Source: Echinococcus granulosus
Lineage: Eukaryota > Platyhelminthes > Cestoda > Cyclophyllidea > Taeniidae
Length of the DNA: 64,000 nucleotides
Assembly: GCF_000524195.1 (NCBI RefSeq)
Contig: NW_020170415.1
Coordinates: 314,479-378,478, forward strand
Direction: 5' to 3'
Below are positions 12,001 to 25,384 of this stretch, one piece after another. Position numbers and translations under genes: made by a program. Every line of letters begins with the position of its first letter. Position 1 is the first letter of the stretch. Below the pieces are notes generated by a model that saw only the letters and a program-made list of their open reading frames with translations, did no database searches and was not told where the DNA came from.

Positions 12001-15000
12001 CAAAGACGGAGACTCGAGTGTCCGCAAAACCAAAATAAAGAGCTAAACAAACAACCGAGTCATTACGTAGCTCATCCCTAATTTTGTGCATCGTCTCTAG
12101 CACTCCCCTTAGCCAACCTCCCACTTCGTCCGTTACAACGTAGTCGTTGCTGTAAGAGAGACATCCACGAGCCGACCGCGTCGGACATCGAATTCGCGTA
12201 CAACTCCTAGCAATTCCACTGGATCTGAGGGTTTGCCCTATTCAGAAACTGTATTGCAGGAAGGGAGATTGTGCTGGCTATCACGAATGTCTATCGATAG
12301 TCGTAGGAATACTGACCCAAAACAGAGCCATTTAATAAAGGTCAGTGTTTGGAATAGTGTTGTGAGGATAAGGCTTCCCGACTATTCCCCTTGCCACTGT
12401 GTTCTCACTTCAGTGCTGCCCGTCCATATCTATCTGAGTTCCATCCAACTAGTGGAGAAGTGGAGGAGGTATTGCGTATTTGCGTACTTGACACCCTCAA
12501 ACAGGTACGGTAGACACATCAACTATGAACTTTTCCTGATGATCCATAGCCATGGCTCGTGTCGCTTGAGTTGTTAAGAGCATTCTTGAAGACCACGGAA
12601 CTGGGGCAGTTGTCGAAGGGAGGCGTCATTTTCAACCTTTCTGTTAGGGGTCGTTATGGCTTTTCCCATCTGCAGCCTATGCCCTTCTTCCGTCACGTTA
12701 AGATTTAGCATTCAGAAATGGAAATCAGGGTAACTATGCCTTAGGAACGGGTTCGCTTTCCGCTTCCACCAGTGTATTATCGACATGCAGATGGCCCGGA
12801 GACCATGTCGTCCAGATGTAGCACAGAATCGAACCTTAAGTACTTAAAACTAAAACAGCCTACAACCCTTCCCAATGAGACAAGCTTGCCATGCTACCGT
12901 ACGAGGGTGGTCGGGTTGTTGGACACAAATAGTCGTACAACATGCTTGAACACGACTACCACTCCCTTGCATTTTACAGTTCCCAATTTCCTCACTTTCT
13001 TTAAATTATTCAAATGTTGAGCACCTTCAGTTGAATATCGAAAGGGGTCTATTTATGTCGAGGAAGGCGCTTTCCCACAGGCAGCGCTTACTGGAGCATA
13101 TGGTGGGTTTTTTTGGTGATGCTAGCAAAAGAATCGGTACAAGGTCCTGACCCAGTTTTCGGTGCTATTTTGAGCCTGATCTCACGTTTCTCTGGTGTTA
13201 AAAAGTAACAAGAGCAATTATTCCTCATTGACACTCCTTTGAGACTTGTGTGAGCAGGTTGGAAGCAATTGAACCAAATGAATGCATTTGTTCGCTGTGT
13301 AGGTGACAATCGGGCAGCTGGCTCCGGGTGGTGCGGCGGAGCGGAGCGGTCAGATGCGCGCCGGGGACCGGTTAGTCTCGGTGAACGGGACACGAGTGTT
13401 TGGTGGCAGCCATGCGAAGGTTCTCGCTCTCCTCGAGCGCGCCGCGGACGCCCACGGTGAGGTCACTCTCGGTCTCTGGCGGCCATCGCCCTCTCTACCG
13501 GCTTCCACTTCCACCTCTACGGTCAGTTCCTGTCCTTTATCACCTCTTCCTTTCCTTTATTTGATTTTTCGATTGAGAAATGGTCAAAGACAGTCTGATG
13601 CACAGCTTATCACATATGAGGTTCAATTCAGTTTCAACAACTCCAACTCCATGACAGCATTAATTGTTCTCCCTTCATCTCCCTCCTCTTCAACTCTCAT
13701 TTGTTTTTACACCGGGTTTCTAACGCTTCACAAACCCTTAATCAAGCGTCCCAGTTGTCCCTGAATACAACACGAGCCATGAGGTGACTAGGTAACTGGT
13801 AGCATAAGTGGAACGGGTATACCCCTCGACTTATTCTTTTTGCTTTCTCTCACTTTCATGTCAGGGGATAGTAGAAGCAGTCTGACATCTATCGTACTGC
13901 AAGCAAGATCAGTTAGCGAGGAACTTAGGTGCAAATAAGGCGAAAATTCCTCAAATAGCTTTTGAATTGTTTCGGATGATATTATAAGGCATATGAGTAT
14001 GGAAGCAGCTTTATCATTAAAAGAGAATTTGGGTGTGAATAGGGTAAAAACCTACCTCCTTAAATTTTTGGAAGTTTGTTATTACTCGTTGAAGGGGCGC
14101 AGGCCTCCGAAAGTTTTATGCATTACTGTTGGCAAGAGAAGCTTGGAAGTGTAAAGGGGATGACTAGAAGTGCAAGGGATTGGGCATGGCAGTAAAAAAG
14201 TTCTGTCGAGTCTTAAAAGGTTGGCTAATTCGGAAATTGTTCTCGCTCTATTTGTTTGTCTACTTTAACTTCCTTAGGTCACTTCCATGGGACTACGATA
14301 GTAGCAGAGGAAGCTGGATGAATAGGCAATAGGAATGTGAATCTTAATTTCACCTTTAGGAGACTAGGAGTTGGGGCATAAAAAGATTTAAGTCATTTTC
14401 ACCTTTATTTGGTTATTAATTATGGCGAAGTCGATTTCAAACGGTAATTAATACAACCAGTTAGGGCGTAAATCTTATCTAGTGGCATAATTTCTCTACC
14501 ACAAAGGTCATTTTTTCCCCTCTCGCGAAGGCTTCCCCTACAGACCGCATGTATGTCAATTTCATGGTGGAAGCTTGCTTTAATTACTAACGTTTTAAGT
14601 CCTAATTCCGCGAATTTGTGTTCCAGAAAAGTGCTAAACCTGGCTGATGATCCTTATTTTATTTCGGTATCTTTTGGTCTTCACTTTTTTGGTAATAAAT
14701 AGGGATTGGACATTCTTTGTACCAGTAACCGAGTTGTGTTTCTGCGACTCCAATCCGGTAGAAATACTTTGGATCTGGCATCACGTTTTGCTTCTAAGGA
14801 ATCCATCTTTTAATACCTCCTCTGACCTCGAAATTACATTGAAACGATAACTACAACTGGATTTTCTGTGCCCGTATACGACAGTCACCTGGATTCTATC
14901 GTTCTCCCACCTAGAAAAGCGGTAGATTAAGGCTTCAGAGCGAATTCCTTTATTATTAAAGTAATGCGTAAGGAGTAAACAAAGGCAGGTACATTCAGTG

Positions 15001-18000
15001 CGGTGACTTCAGTTACGCGTAGCTATAATAACAAATTAGCCTTGACCTTTGAGTGGCTGTCAGTAACCCTAGCGTACACTTCGGCTTGATGTGAGCCAGT
15101 CAAGAAGGGTTGAGCGAGAGTATGATCTTCTAAAGGTTCGAGGACTAGTCATCGATTGGGCCTTCTAGAAAGTCGTATGGGAACGTATTTCTGGGGTCGC
15201 AGACATTGTCAGCAGTGTGTATCTGCCTTTTCCTCCAGCTAACAATTTTCTCTTCCATTAACATTTTGCCTCAATTGTCTGCAGGGATTGTCGGTTCAAA
15301 ACTACCTTTCTTTGTGGTTGACGCCCTCCAACAACTGGTAGTTTATGTCTCATCAGTTCTTTCCTACGTAAAAACAGAACACTCGTTTTTGTTTTGAGAG
15401 CTTATTTCGATAGCAGGAAGATCAGTATTGAATGACTCCGCTGATCTCAAAGATTTTGTCAGAAATTTGAAATCGTTTACGAAACTTAAACGAAACTGGC
15501 TAGATTTTCCCCCTTCCCTCCCACATACTTCTTCATTTACTCCTAGCTCGCGCCTTTCTAGTCACCTAACTTCTAGTGGATTGTGATTTTACTTCTCCTT
15601 TGGGCTCTACGACACGCAAGCAATACTGATTTCATCTTGTGGCATTTTATTTACTTCGTATTTACTAGCATCTTGGCTACTTTGCTAGGTTTGGTCTGTT
15701 TGACCGGTTCAACTGCTGCCCAAAAACTAAGGGATGTAATTATCCTTAGACTAAGAAGATCCTACATCTATTTTATTCCTTTTGAAATTTTAACAAGACT
15801 GTTTTGCCTTTCCCTTTATCTACCTCGACTAGAGCGCATAGTTGTAGAATCAAAGGGTTGGAATAATGCTGGTCTTTTTCGACCTTTTGTATACTTCATT
15901 TTCCCCTTTCATCAACGTTAACTGGAGTGGGAGTAGGTCGACGTAAGTCTCCTTGGCTATTTTATCCCCCCCCCCCCCCCTAAAAGATTTCATCTGACTG
16001 GACATTTGAATGATGGTCAATGCGGAATTTAACCAATGAGATTCTATCAGAGTGTTCTTGAGTGCCCCAGCTGACCTTGGGAGAACTTTTGCAGATGAGC
16101 CCAGCCTGTATTCTCACTGGACGTCTGAACAAAACTGGTTATTTTACGCTTGCCTAATTCCTTCTAGCTTTTACTGCCAATCAAGGTGAAAGTTGATTAA
16201 CGGGGTATTCTGGTTTTCGGAGTCTCATCTCAACTCAGGGTGATGATGGAACTTTTAAATGGTATCCGCGTGTTACCCAGCCTAACCGCTTTGGCGCATC
16301 TTGTGTGCCTTTGGAATATCAAGTTGTGTTTTCACTTGGGATTTGAATGGAGCCGCTCCCAGCTCACTTCCAGGCAGAACAAAAGTCGACTAATACGATT
16401 TACCTCATTATCTATGCTTTATGTGGACCAGAACGGTCTTTGCACTTGATATTTGGAGGAAGTTTGTTATACCTAGTGTCGTCCACTTTTTTCTTCCGCA
16501 TCCCGCATTGATGAGGGTTAAAATATATCTACAGGTAACTAAGACGTTCGATCAAGCATAGTGCTCTCAGTCTCACTTTATCGGAATGTCCCGTCCAAAA
16601 ATGAATTGCCTCTTAATATTTTCGCCTGGAGTTGAAAAGAGGATGGTGTCTATCTATTATCTACCTCCTTTCTGATCAAGAATTTGTTTCAAACAAGTCC
16701 AGTTTTAACTACTTTGTGTGCATTTTATTTGACGGTGTGCTTAGCTTTTCAACAAAATGACATTGGAATGTTTCCAATTGTCTTTTCACTTGAAATATGA
16801 ATACTCCACTTTCCCTAACGATAGGCGCTAAATTGGTTTTGTCAAGTCGCTCCCTCAAGTTTGGACGGAATTAGACCAACGTAGCGCTTATTCTGGCCAC
16901 CTTGGACTATGACCTTCCCATCCACCTTTCCAAGTCGAAGGTGGACGTTATTCCTAATTTTTCTAAACCCGATTTTCATTCTACTTCCCACCTCAGAGCG
17001 GAAGTCATTCGACGGAGAGCACCAAGACCCGGTGCTGGCCCTCGAACGCGACAGCAACGATGGGGGTGCGGAGCGTTTTACTGCAGCGCCTACCGGGGGA
17101 GGAGGGTTTTGGCTTCGTCCTTGCCAATGCACCTTTCAAGCCGAATAAGTCAAGGCGGAATGGTCAGGTCGACGTCAGGTCCGGCGGCCACTTTATCTGT
17201 GGGTTCCATTGGCTAACGTGCTATTTGTAATGCTTATTTTGCGGGTGATTTTGTGATCAAATGTGCAGGATGTTGTTTAAAATGGGCCGTAGCAGGATGT
17301 GATTCTTAGTAAATGAATCAACTTTTTTAGATTTACTTGAATTTTCACGGTCACCACCAGGCTTTCAGAGGAGGGTTGACTGGTGCAGCCGAAAATATGT
17401 CAAATTATACTGCTGCAAAACTGGGAAATATTGCTGTCACCAGATTGAGGAAGTCGTAGATCTTATTTCATTGTTTCGACATTAATCAACGTGTTTGCAA
17501 CACACGATTTGGAAAAGTCAGTGACCATATGTTGACGAGGAACACATGTCGCATATTTGTCACACTGAGCTCGGGTAATACGATCCGGTCATCACGTGAT
17601 CGTCGCTGAGGGCGAGGATGGTAAGATAAGGTTTTTTATGCTCTCAGATTCAAAATGTGCCAGAGATTTCGTGTTAAATACTGAATTGCCACTCTTTTTA
17701 TACCAGGTTGTACCTAAGCTGTTGCAATCAAGCCCTTATTCCAATCGTAGCTGTTACTTTTTTTTCGATCGTCACAAGCTTGCGCATCTTATGCTCCGAT
17801 TAACTGGTAAAGTAACCAAATATCATGATGTACATAGTTTTGATAACAGCAAAAGCTTTCTCGTTACATTCGTGCAATTTGGCTGCAGGAGTGACTCTCA
17901 TTCCTGAGCTGTGACACGGCACCCCGTGACTTCACGCATTCCTTTGACGCTGCTTTCTATTGCCTTAGTCACCGTTGTGAGTCATTCGGAGTCAGCGTTG

Positions 18001-21000
18001 AAAAGTTGTCATGATTCTCACTTTTGGGATTGGTTTTCAGTTTTCAGTATCACACTTGACCTACCTATTGGGTTCCGCGATTGACAATTATGCGTCGGAT
18101 AAAGTGAACTCCTGTTATTATTCCGCTCTTTTACTCTCATTATCGAATACATAAATTGATTTATATTTCCTTGCAAGGACTGAGGGTGGTGCTGCATCCT
18201 TCAGAATCGTTATATTTGGTGTCTACATTAATAATTACAATTTAGATGAAATATACCCCATGTCTGTGTTAAATCACGCATGCTGTTTTTTGGCCAAACT
18301 AAATAGGGTTATGTAGCACGTCGAGACTTCCCTGAAGTCGAAGGACGATATAATACCATAGGTAAATATGCATTATCGACGTACAGAAGGTCTGAGAGGG
18401 GGTACCGGAATGACCCAAAGGCCATGCTGGGGAGCCGAAGCACAATGGCCATAGCCTTCAGTGCACGCGAAACCGAAGCGAAGAGTTGAACGAATAACCA
18501 GAGTAAGGCATAGCTCCTCTTCTCTTTTAAAAGTCATCACCGGCACTCTCTCGGCCATTACAACGTAGAAGGTAAGGTTTGGCGTCTGTTCCTCCTTGCC
18601 ATGTCGTACTCACTTCAGTGCTGTCCAGCCATACCCATATCGGTTACATGTAGCTGGTAAAAAGCTGGAGGAGGTATTGCGTGTTCACTTAATTGATATC
18701 GTCGTACTGGTACAGCAGACAGCTCCGTAACTAACTTTTCCAGACGGTTCACGGCTGGTGCTGCTTCGGCTGTTAATAGCAGTCATGAAGACCACGGGAC
18801 TGGGGTAGTTGTTGGAGACAGGCGTCAATTTTAACGATTCTGCTAAGGATCGTCACGGATTCTTCCACCCAGAGCAATAAGTCCATCTTCCATTAAGCAC
18901 AAGAAGACAATAAGAATAACCTAGGACTCCAGTGTTATTTTGGAGGTAGCTTTATTACTGGAGTACGGAATTAGCAGCATAGGGCACGCTAACGTACATT
19001 TATGGTAGCAGCCGATTTATGATGAACTGAGAAAGGCTTGTGTTTCAACAAATATCATTGCTCTAGGTACCCCTTACCCAAATCATTTTCCTGCGTGTTT
19101 TTTAGCGAGAGTGGTTGCAGGTAGCGCATCAGACCGATCGCGTCTTCTGCACGTGGGCGACCGTCTGCTCTCCGTCAACGGGGTCAACGTGGCGAGTCTG
19201 CCGCGCGAAGAGATCATTCGTCTGGTCAAGGCCAGCGGTCCCAAACTTGCCCTCACCATCCTCCCCTACAACATCTGTGAGTGCCTCCCACCGAAGGTGA
19301 AATTGATACATCGGTTTTATTTTTATCGTTCCCTTTGCGTATTGCAGCAATGACTCCGTCCTACGAACAGATGCAGTTCTACAACAGCCAACTTTACCAC
19401 CACCAGCAACAGCAACTATATCAACAACAGAAAGCGCGAGCAGTTTTCTTTCAGGTCACCCTCTTTCGTTCCAGTCGCGGGTTCGGGTTCTCCATCCGCG
19501 GAGGTCACGAGTTCAACCAGATGCCCCTCACTGTCCTTCGAGTAGCTGAGGGTGGACCCGCTCATCTCGACGGCCGACTCAAGGTACACACACACACACA
19601 CGCACACACACACACACACAGCTTGAGGCTAGAAAGCTTGAAGATTGCAACCCAAAAATGTGTTCATTATCAATCACTAGCACGACGGAAACATCGCTAC
19701 CGCAGGCAAAATGCGCCAACTTTTTTGACCAACTGACTTCACACCAGTGCTTTTTAAAATGTCGATGTCCCTGGCCAGCTTTATTTGAAGTGACAAAATC
19801 GGGGCATTTATTTCATTCTCTCGAATGCTGGGTAGTGTTTTCCCTCGAAATTGCCGGTATTAGGGTGCCATGAGTCACCGTTCCTTCGGTAGAGTCGTGA
19901 AAGCAGTGCTGACTTTACTTACTACAAGCAGGATATGATTCGGGCATCATTTTGTACTTGCTATGCTTTTGTTGTTCAATTCCGGTGTTCACAAATCTAC
20001 CTAAAAACTTGTTTGCGTGTGTGCGAGTGGGCATTTGTACTGGAGGCCTTGGCGTTGAGGTGGATCAGGCTCGAGGGTTCTGTGGTTCAAGCTTGCAGCA
20101 TTAACTTGTATCACACCCTGTTGCCAAAGCTACCGCATTAAAAAACCTCATTGGTCTGGTTTTTTGCAATGAACTGTAGGTCGCTTAAGTCGTTTCAACT
20201 TTTACTGCCCTCTTTCTGTCAGTCTTGCGCTCACGTAGCTGCTGGTATCGCAGCCATGCTGTACTCAAACTTTTTTTGCCCAAACTTGTAGTTGGTGTTT
20301 CAGAGACCTGAAGAATTTCAAACAAACCGTTTAAAATTGTGGTGTGAAGATGTACGGATGGTCGTGATGTTTAGGCAATCCAAGTTTCAATTTTCTCTTA
20401 TTATAAATGCTACCCTCTGTCGCTTCCTCCCTTTGGTAGATTAAAGGCCTTTACCGATCACGCTTTTATATTTGGAAATGAGCTTGCAACAATCTAGCAG
20501 TTTAAAGTTCAATTTTTAATCTTCCTTGGGCTACAAACTCGTCACAATTTTGCTGTGGACTTAGTAAGGTTAATGCCGAGTAATTTTTGGCTGAATTCGA
20601 ACTTAAAATTTCGGAAATTGTATTTCAACGCCTCGACTCTTACCCGAAGATGTATTATTGACGTATAGAAGGATTGGGAGGCCGTTCTACCCGCGCAACC
20701 AAAAAGGCGAGTTGAACAAAGGATCATAGCATTCCATAGCCCACTCTCTCCTTTTGAGCGTCGTCGTTGGCGCTCCCCTTGGTCAACCCCCCGTGTCGGC
20801 CATCACAACGTAATCAGTGTTTTAAGAAAGGCACCCAAGAACCACCCGTGCCAGTCATCGAATCTGCGTGCAACTGAGACGATATTTGACCGCAACGTCA
20901 GTGACACCTTTTGACAATTCCGCTGTATCTGAAGTTTTGCCCTGTTTGGAAACTGTATTGGAGGAAGGGGAATTGTGCTGGCCATCGCAAATGTCTATCT

Positions 21001-23519
21001 CTAGTCGTAGGTACACTAGCCTAAAGGCCGAGTCAGGAAAAAGTGGATGGGGCTTAAAATACTTTCGCGTCTGTTCCCCCTTGCCACGTTATTCTCACTT
21101 CAGTGTTGCCCAGCCATACACCTATCCGCGTCCCATCCAGCTAGTAGAGAAGTGGAGACATCCCGTGTTTGCTTAATTAACACCTCCACGTAGGTAGCGT
21201 AGACAGCTCCGTAACGAACTCCTCCAGATGGTTGACGGCTACAGCTAGTGCCGCTTGGGGTGTCAATAGCATTCTTGCAAAATACGGAACTGAGGTAGTT
21301 GTCGAAGGTAGACATCATTTTTCATCCTTCTCTTAGGGGCCGTCACAGATTCTGCCATCCGCAGTATATGCCCTTCTTCCGTCACATTAAGGTTTCGCAT
21401 TGATAAATGTAGATCAGTGTAGTTGACCAATGCAACGCCTTGAGACTTCCTTGAAGACGAGAGAAAACATAATACTAGGGCGGAATATTTATTATCGACG
21501 CACAGAAGGGCTGAGTGGCTACCGGCTTAGCCCGGAGGCGACGCCGCCCAAGATAAGTTCAAAGGCGTAATCAAAATGACAATTTAAGCAAATATTCAAC
21601 GTACTACAACGTGTCTATGGGCGATAGTTGAGGTAATCGACGAGAGCAGGTAGTTTTATTGCCTCCTAATATTTCCTCACTTTTTCAATACCAATAATTT
21701 TATTTGAACTTGCTTCAGTGTCGGCACGCCTTTATCGCTGAAACTGATTGACAAGATCCTGAGACTTTTGGAACATCTTTTACGCTCCCCACATATGTCC
21801 AACAATTTTTACAGGTTCTTATCTGAAAGCTTTGCTACCTGCCTCCCTGCCTCTCCATCATCGACATTTTTGGTGCTTTTATTGCCAGTGCTTCGGTTAT
21901 GAAGACAGTTGGTAGAGCTTGAACTTGTTGATTTATCAACTGCAGCATATATCGAGGAATATGAACCACGTCCAACGGTCTCTTGGGCAAACATTATTAT
22001 CTCAAGTTGCCCCCATAATGTAAACTATGGCATTATTCATTGGAAATTGTCTAGCCCTGACCTTCGTGAGCGAAATTGAGCTGGGGGCTTTAATAATGGT
22101 TGGTTGAGGTCTTTAAGAGCCACCATTGGCTTTTTTTAAAAAGTAAATTTTTCCTATTTTTACTGTCAGTGTTAACAGCTTTTTTTCTGATATCAAAATA
22201 TCATCCAACTTTCCATTTTCTGGAATACGTTTTTGCCAGAGTGCACTGATTTCCCCTTCATTACTGTTTACCTGGTCTTTCTCCCCATGAAACGAATTAT
22301 GACTTTCAGTGTATGGTAGTTTCACTAGCCAATTCCCCCTGCAATAGGTGATTTTGACTGTATACGATGGTGAAGTAGCTGACTTGTTCATCGGTATCCT
22401 AGGTAGGCGACGAGTTGCTGCAAATCAATGGTTTCATGACGGCGGGGATGTCGCATCGTCGTGCGGTGGAGATAATCCAGGCGGGTGGGAACATGATCCG
22501 CCTTGGCGTACGCCGCTTAGCTCTGCCCGCTGGCGAGGTAAGGAATTTCGCTGTGCCTTCGCCACTGCCTCCACCTCCGCTCTCCTTCGCACCCTTCGGT
22601 CCACTGCCGTCCACACCGTCTCCAGCTCCCGTGGTGCCGCACCCGCCTCCGGCGCCTCCACTACCGCCGCCCAATCTCCGCTCGCCACAGTTTTTTACTC
22701 CCCTACCCGTGCACAAATCATCCATTGCATCCCGTCCCCTACTCTCCTCGGGTAGGTGCCGACTCTCTCTATCCTATGCTTCAATCTCGCATTGCGGTCG
22801 TCACGCCTTCGGTTTATTCTATTTGTCCTCTTATACCGGTCGTTCTGTTTTTACCTATTATCTAAATAAACACATCAATTTAATTGGATCATTAGGATTC
22901 GCTTAATCATACATCAATCAGGAGTGTTTATAGCGTGCAAATGATATGTACGCTCGCTTTGTTCACAACAGAGAACATAGATTTGATATCATATTTATGA
23001 TACTTTTTGGAGCTTGTTAGCGGGGAATATGCCACTTTTTGCAGAATCCTGGGAAGGCTGCAATGTCTGGAAGGTTCAAGACGATTTACTTAGCGCGATG
23101 GCTGGAGGTTTAGAAGTAGTTCCTGTAAATTGAACAACATATTGGTAGCTGATCAGTTCGTAATTTTCCCGAACGGTTCGTTGGTGTTTCGAGTCTTATG
23201 CGATGAGGAATTCTCCAGAATCCAAATGTTTGGTCTATTTTGATCCTACCCATCATTTATATCGTCTGATTGTGAAAAGCACTTCTGCGTCATCGTTTTA
23301 AATCAGTTATACATGTCCTAGCAAATTTACATTTATTTTTTATCTTTTATTAAGGGGACTTGATAAGTTCAATACTTTTAAACCATTTTTTTGTGACTTG
23401 GCTGTTGTTGATTCGGAAGGTGAGGGACCGGCGGAGGATCAAATTTGACACGTTGAGTGCTATCGTCATACATACGTGACGTCTCAGTTTTTTTTACTGA
23501 CCGCGCTCGTCGTACACAC

Positions 23520-23567
<48 letters not shown>

Positions 23568-24434
23568 AATGCGCCAAATCGTACATTGCAAAGACCTCGC
23601 CTGAGTTTAAAAGGAGTGAAATGAATGTAGGCTGATAGTAACCTGAGAACAACTATCTTTTTGTAGTTCCCGATCAGCAGTTGAATTGGGCAGTTGGGTA
23701 CCGCAAACTGTTGTCTCGTAGCGGTGATTGGTAGTCCTCTGAGCTCCCACTGAGCAATGTGCTAAATTGTCATTTTTTGTCAATAGTGAAGTTAGCTTTC
23801 AAGGATTTATCCCTCACCCTCAAATACTCAAACGCCATCTCGGGAACGGGACATTCTTAAGTATTTTATGGAAAGAACTTCACATTTGTCATTGAGTCAG
23901 TCTTTGCATCTTCAGTGGTCCAGTAACTGATCTGCGAACCGACCTCCGCTCATCTCTGGTGAGTTGTGGCTCCTCACCATCCTCCTAACACCATTAACAT
24001 CATCGTAATTAACCTTATCCTAATCGTTTTTCGTCCATGTTGTGATTTGTTCGCATGGTAAGGGCTAGATGAGTGCATGACACGCATGATACGCTAGTTT
24101 TATGTAATGCGAAGTACGGAGTCGGATAATCTTGGAGTGAGTTGAACCCTAGGGCGCTTGCAAACTTGATTTATCAATCGCTGCGTGAGGTTACCTCGGT
24201 CCATCATACATGGGTACTTTAAATTGGTTCTGCATTTTAGCGAAGGGCCCACCGGGACAACGAAGCCTCATCAATTACCAATCACTGCCTCGACTGTGGC
24301 AAAAGCATCACGGTGGCACTGGTAGCCATTCCTCGTCCGACCACAATCTTGAGGCCTGGGCCAGTGGCGACAAAGGTTGCTATGGCTCCCAGGTTGCCCC
24401 CGATCGGTACCACCCTTGCAACATTCAACTCTGA
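9023..24434 (+). CDS. MAGI: MAGI-type multi-PDZ scaffold protein, 3' exons
   Basis: Exons: 9023-9338, 10797-10966, 13303-13521, 16997-17162, 19106-19276, 19348-19583, 22403-22751, 24241-24434 (TGA). All junctions keep phase and give 607 codons including the stop. Three PDZ domains are split across exon pairs. The first has carboxylate-loop motif GFGFKLLGG then [10 protein letters not shown]. The second has GFGFVLANA then [10 protein letters not shown]. The third has GFGFSIRGG then [10 protein letters not shown]. Their order and spacing match the last three PDZ domains of metazoan MAGI proteins (membrane-associated guanylate kinases with inverted domain order), which organise receptors, catenins and PTEN at cell junctions and synapses. 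A Gln-rich linker precedes the last PDZ, and a proline-rich stretch (22538-22740) and a Gly/His/Ser-rich C-terminus follow it. The amino-terminal half is not identified here. MAGI is chosen over other multi-PDZ families because these three domains align best with its last three; the paralogue is undetermined. Confidence 0.85.
11870..12745. repeat. Dispersed repeat family B, long copy 1
   Basis: About 0.87 kb, beginning near gtcctgagacttcttcaaag and ending near cttcttccgtcacgttaag. It matches 20628-21415 over most of its length. Landmarks include ttgacgtccagaagg, gtcgtaggaatact, cagtgctgcccgtccatat and cttcttccgtcac. It lies in the MAGI intron between 10967 and 13302. No long reading frame is shared between copies, which argues against a protein-coding transposon. 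Just beyond it, 12775-12805 weakly resembles the left end again. Confidence 0.7.
15966..15980. repeat. Poly-C tract (15 C)
   Basis: An uninterrupted run of 15 cytosines in a MAGI intron. Similar shorter C runs occur at 35706-35718 and about 37673-37682. Confidence 0.95.
18316..18905. repeat. Dispersed repeat family B, internally deleted copy 2
   Basis: It begins at gtagcacgtcgagacttcc and ends near the cttccattaagcac block. It keeps both ends of family B but lacks the central part seen in the copies at 11870 and 20628. It retains attatcgacgtacagaagg, cagtgctgtccagccatac and the right-end block. It lies in the MAGI intron 17163-19105. Confidence 0.65.
19584..19620. repeat. CA microsatellite at a MAGI donor site
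   Basis: A (CA)n tract with one cg interruption. It starts at the third base of the intron that follows MAGI exon 19348-19583, so the donor itself reads gtacacac. Confidence 0.95.
20628..21415. repeat. Dispersed repeat family B, long copy 3
   Basis: A near full-length copy, same orientation as the others, in the MAGI intron 19584-22402. It shares ttattgacgtatagaagg, ctctagtcgtaggtacact, cagtgttgcccagccatac and cttcttccgtcacattaag with copy 1. It is followed 20-25 bases later by another copy of the left end alone (21438-21560), giving a left-end / body / left-end arrangement. Confidence 0.7.
21438..21560. repeat. Repeat family B, left-end fragment
   Basis: It matches only the first ~120 bases of family B: cttgagacttccttgaagacg, then cataatactaggg, then attatcgacgcacagaagg and the gcccggaggc block. 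It stands immediately right of a near full-length copy, in direct orientation, so it could be the second terminal repeat of that element or an independent insertion. Confidence 0.6.
23514..23566. repeat. CA microsatellite
   Basis: About 50 bases of nearly pure CA repeat in the MAGI intron 22752-24240. It generates spurious Cys/Val reading frames on the opposite strand. Confidence 0.97.
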
Positions 24435-24842
24435 CCACCACAAACCCCATAAGTTCCCTTTTCACATTTCCTGTGTTCCGACGCCACTTTATTTTGACCA
24501 GACACTTCTACTGCCTTTTGCTTTTAATACAGAAATATTTTATCATGGTGATGTAATGTTTTGGAATGAGCTCCGCCTAGAACCTCTTTTGTGTGTAATT
24601 GGTGAGATGTGGGATTATCATAGAATACTGTGCAAAATTCCGGTAGGGTAGTGGTCTCTTCCGAGTACGGCGAATGCACGCTAAGGGGTGTGAAATCAGG
24701 GCGGCTGGGCTGCCTCCATTTGTTCGGGTGTTTTTGTTTGGGTCAAGACAACCCTGATATGTAAACCGGTGTCGAAACACAAGACATTAATCGGTGAGTA
24801 TGTGCAAGTCAGTTATGTGAGCGTAATTATTTTAGAAACCCA

Positions 24843-25025
24843 TGTAGCACCCCGAGACCTCTCTGAAGGCGTAAGCGAACATATTACTCGGGCAGGAAAA
24901 ATATCGTCAAAATGCAGTAGGGGGTGGGGGTATTGCCATGGCCCAGAGGCCGGCCCAGCCGGCGAAAGCACGACTGCTCTTCACCGAAATCAGAGGGTTA
25001 AACAACCAACGTATTACCCTTCCTG
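24843..25025. repeat. Repeat family B, left-end fragment
   Basis: catgtagcaccccgagacct, then ctgaaggcg, then atattactcgggcagg, ccatggcccagaggc and the gaaagcacg / accgaaat blocks align with the left end of family B. It lies between the end of the MAGI-like gene and the RIC3-like gene. Confidence 0.55.
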
Positions 25026-25384
25026 AGCACAAAGAAAAGTGCTGTTATTTTAGGGTAAATCATGTCACTGTTAGTTTAGCCACAAATTAAAGAAAAAATT
25101 AGCAAAATTGCCGGCAAATATACATTAGAGCAGAATTACAGGTCCAGGTGGCTGTGCTCATCATATTCGAAATGATTGGAAAGGTGATAAAATTATGAAA
25201 GATATTATTTTTGTATTTTTAAAAACTAAAAATAAAAACCAAAAAACACAACAAGTCGATGCATTATAATTATTTTTAAATTGCTCCTCATCAAATAATT
25301 AAACCATTAAAACTGATATTGTTTTTTACTGACTAACCTTCATTAAGGTCGCCATAACCTTGAACCTGGAAAGCGGGTTTCACG

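Noticed and set aside
15583..15921. 112-codon hydrophobic open frame in a MAGI intron
   Set aside because: T-rich intronic sequence readily gives Leu/Phe/Ile-rich frames; no conserved motif is visible.
22535..22545. Strong donor gtaagg after the last PDZ half of MAGI
   Set aside because: Splicing here leaves phase 0, which does not match the phase 1 acceptor at 24241. Reading through to the donor after 22751 keeps the frame and adds a proline-rich segment. An alternative isoform cannot be excluded.
23378..23563. Cys/Val repeat open frame on the minus strand
   Set aside because: It is generated entirely by the CA microsatellite. The same applies to the minus-strand frame at 19416-19619.
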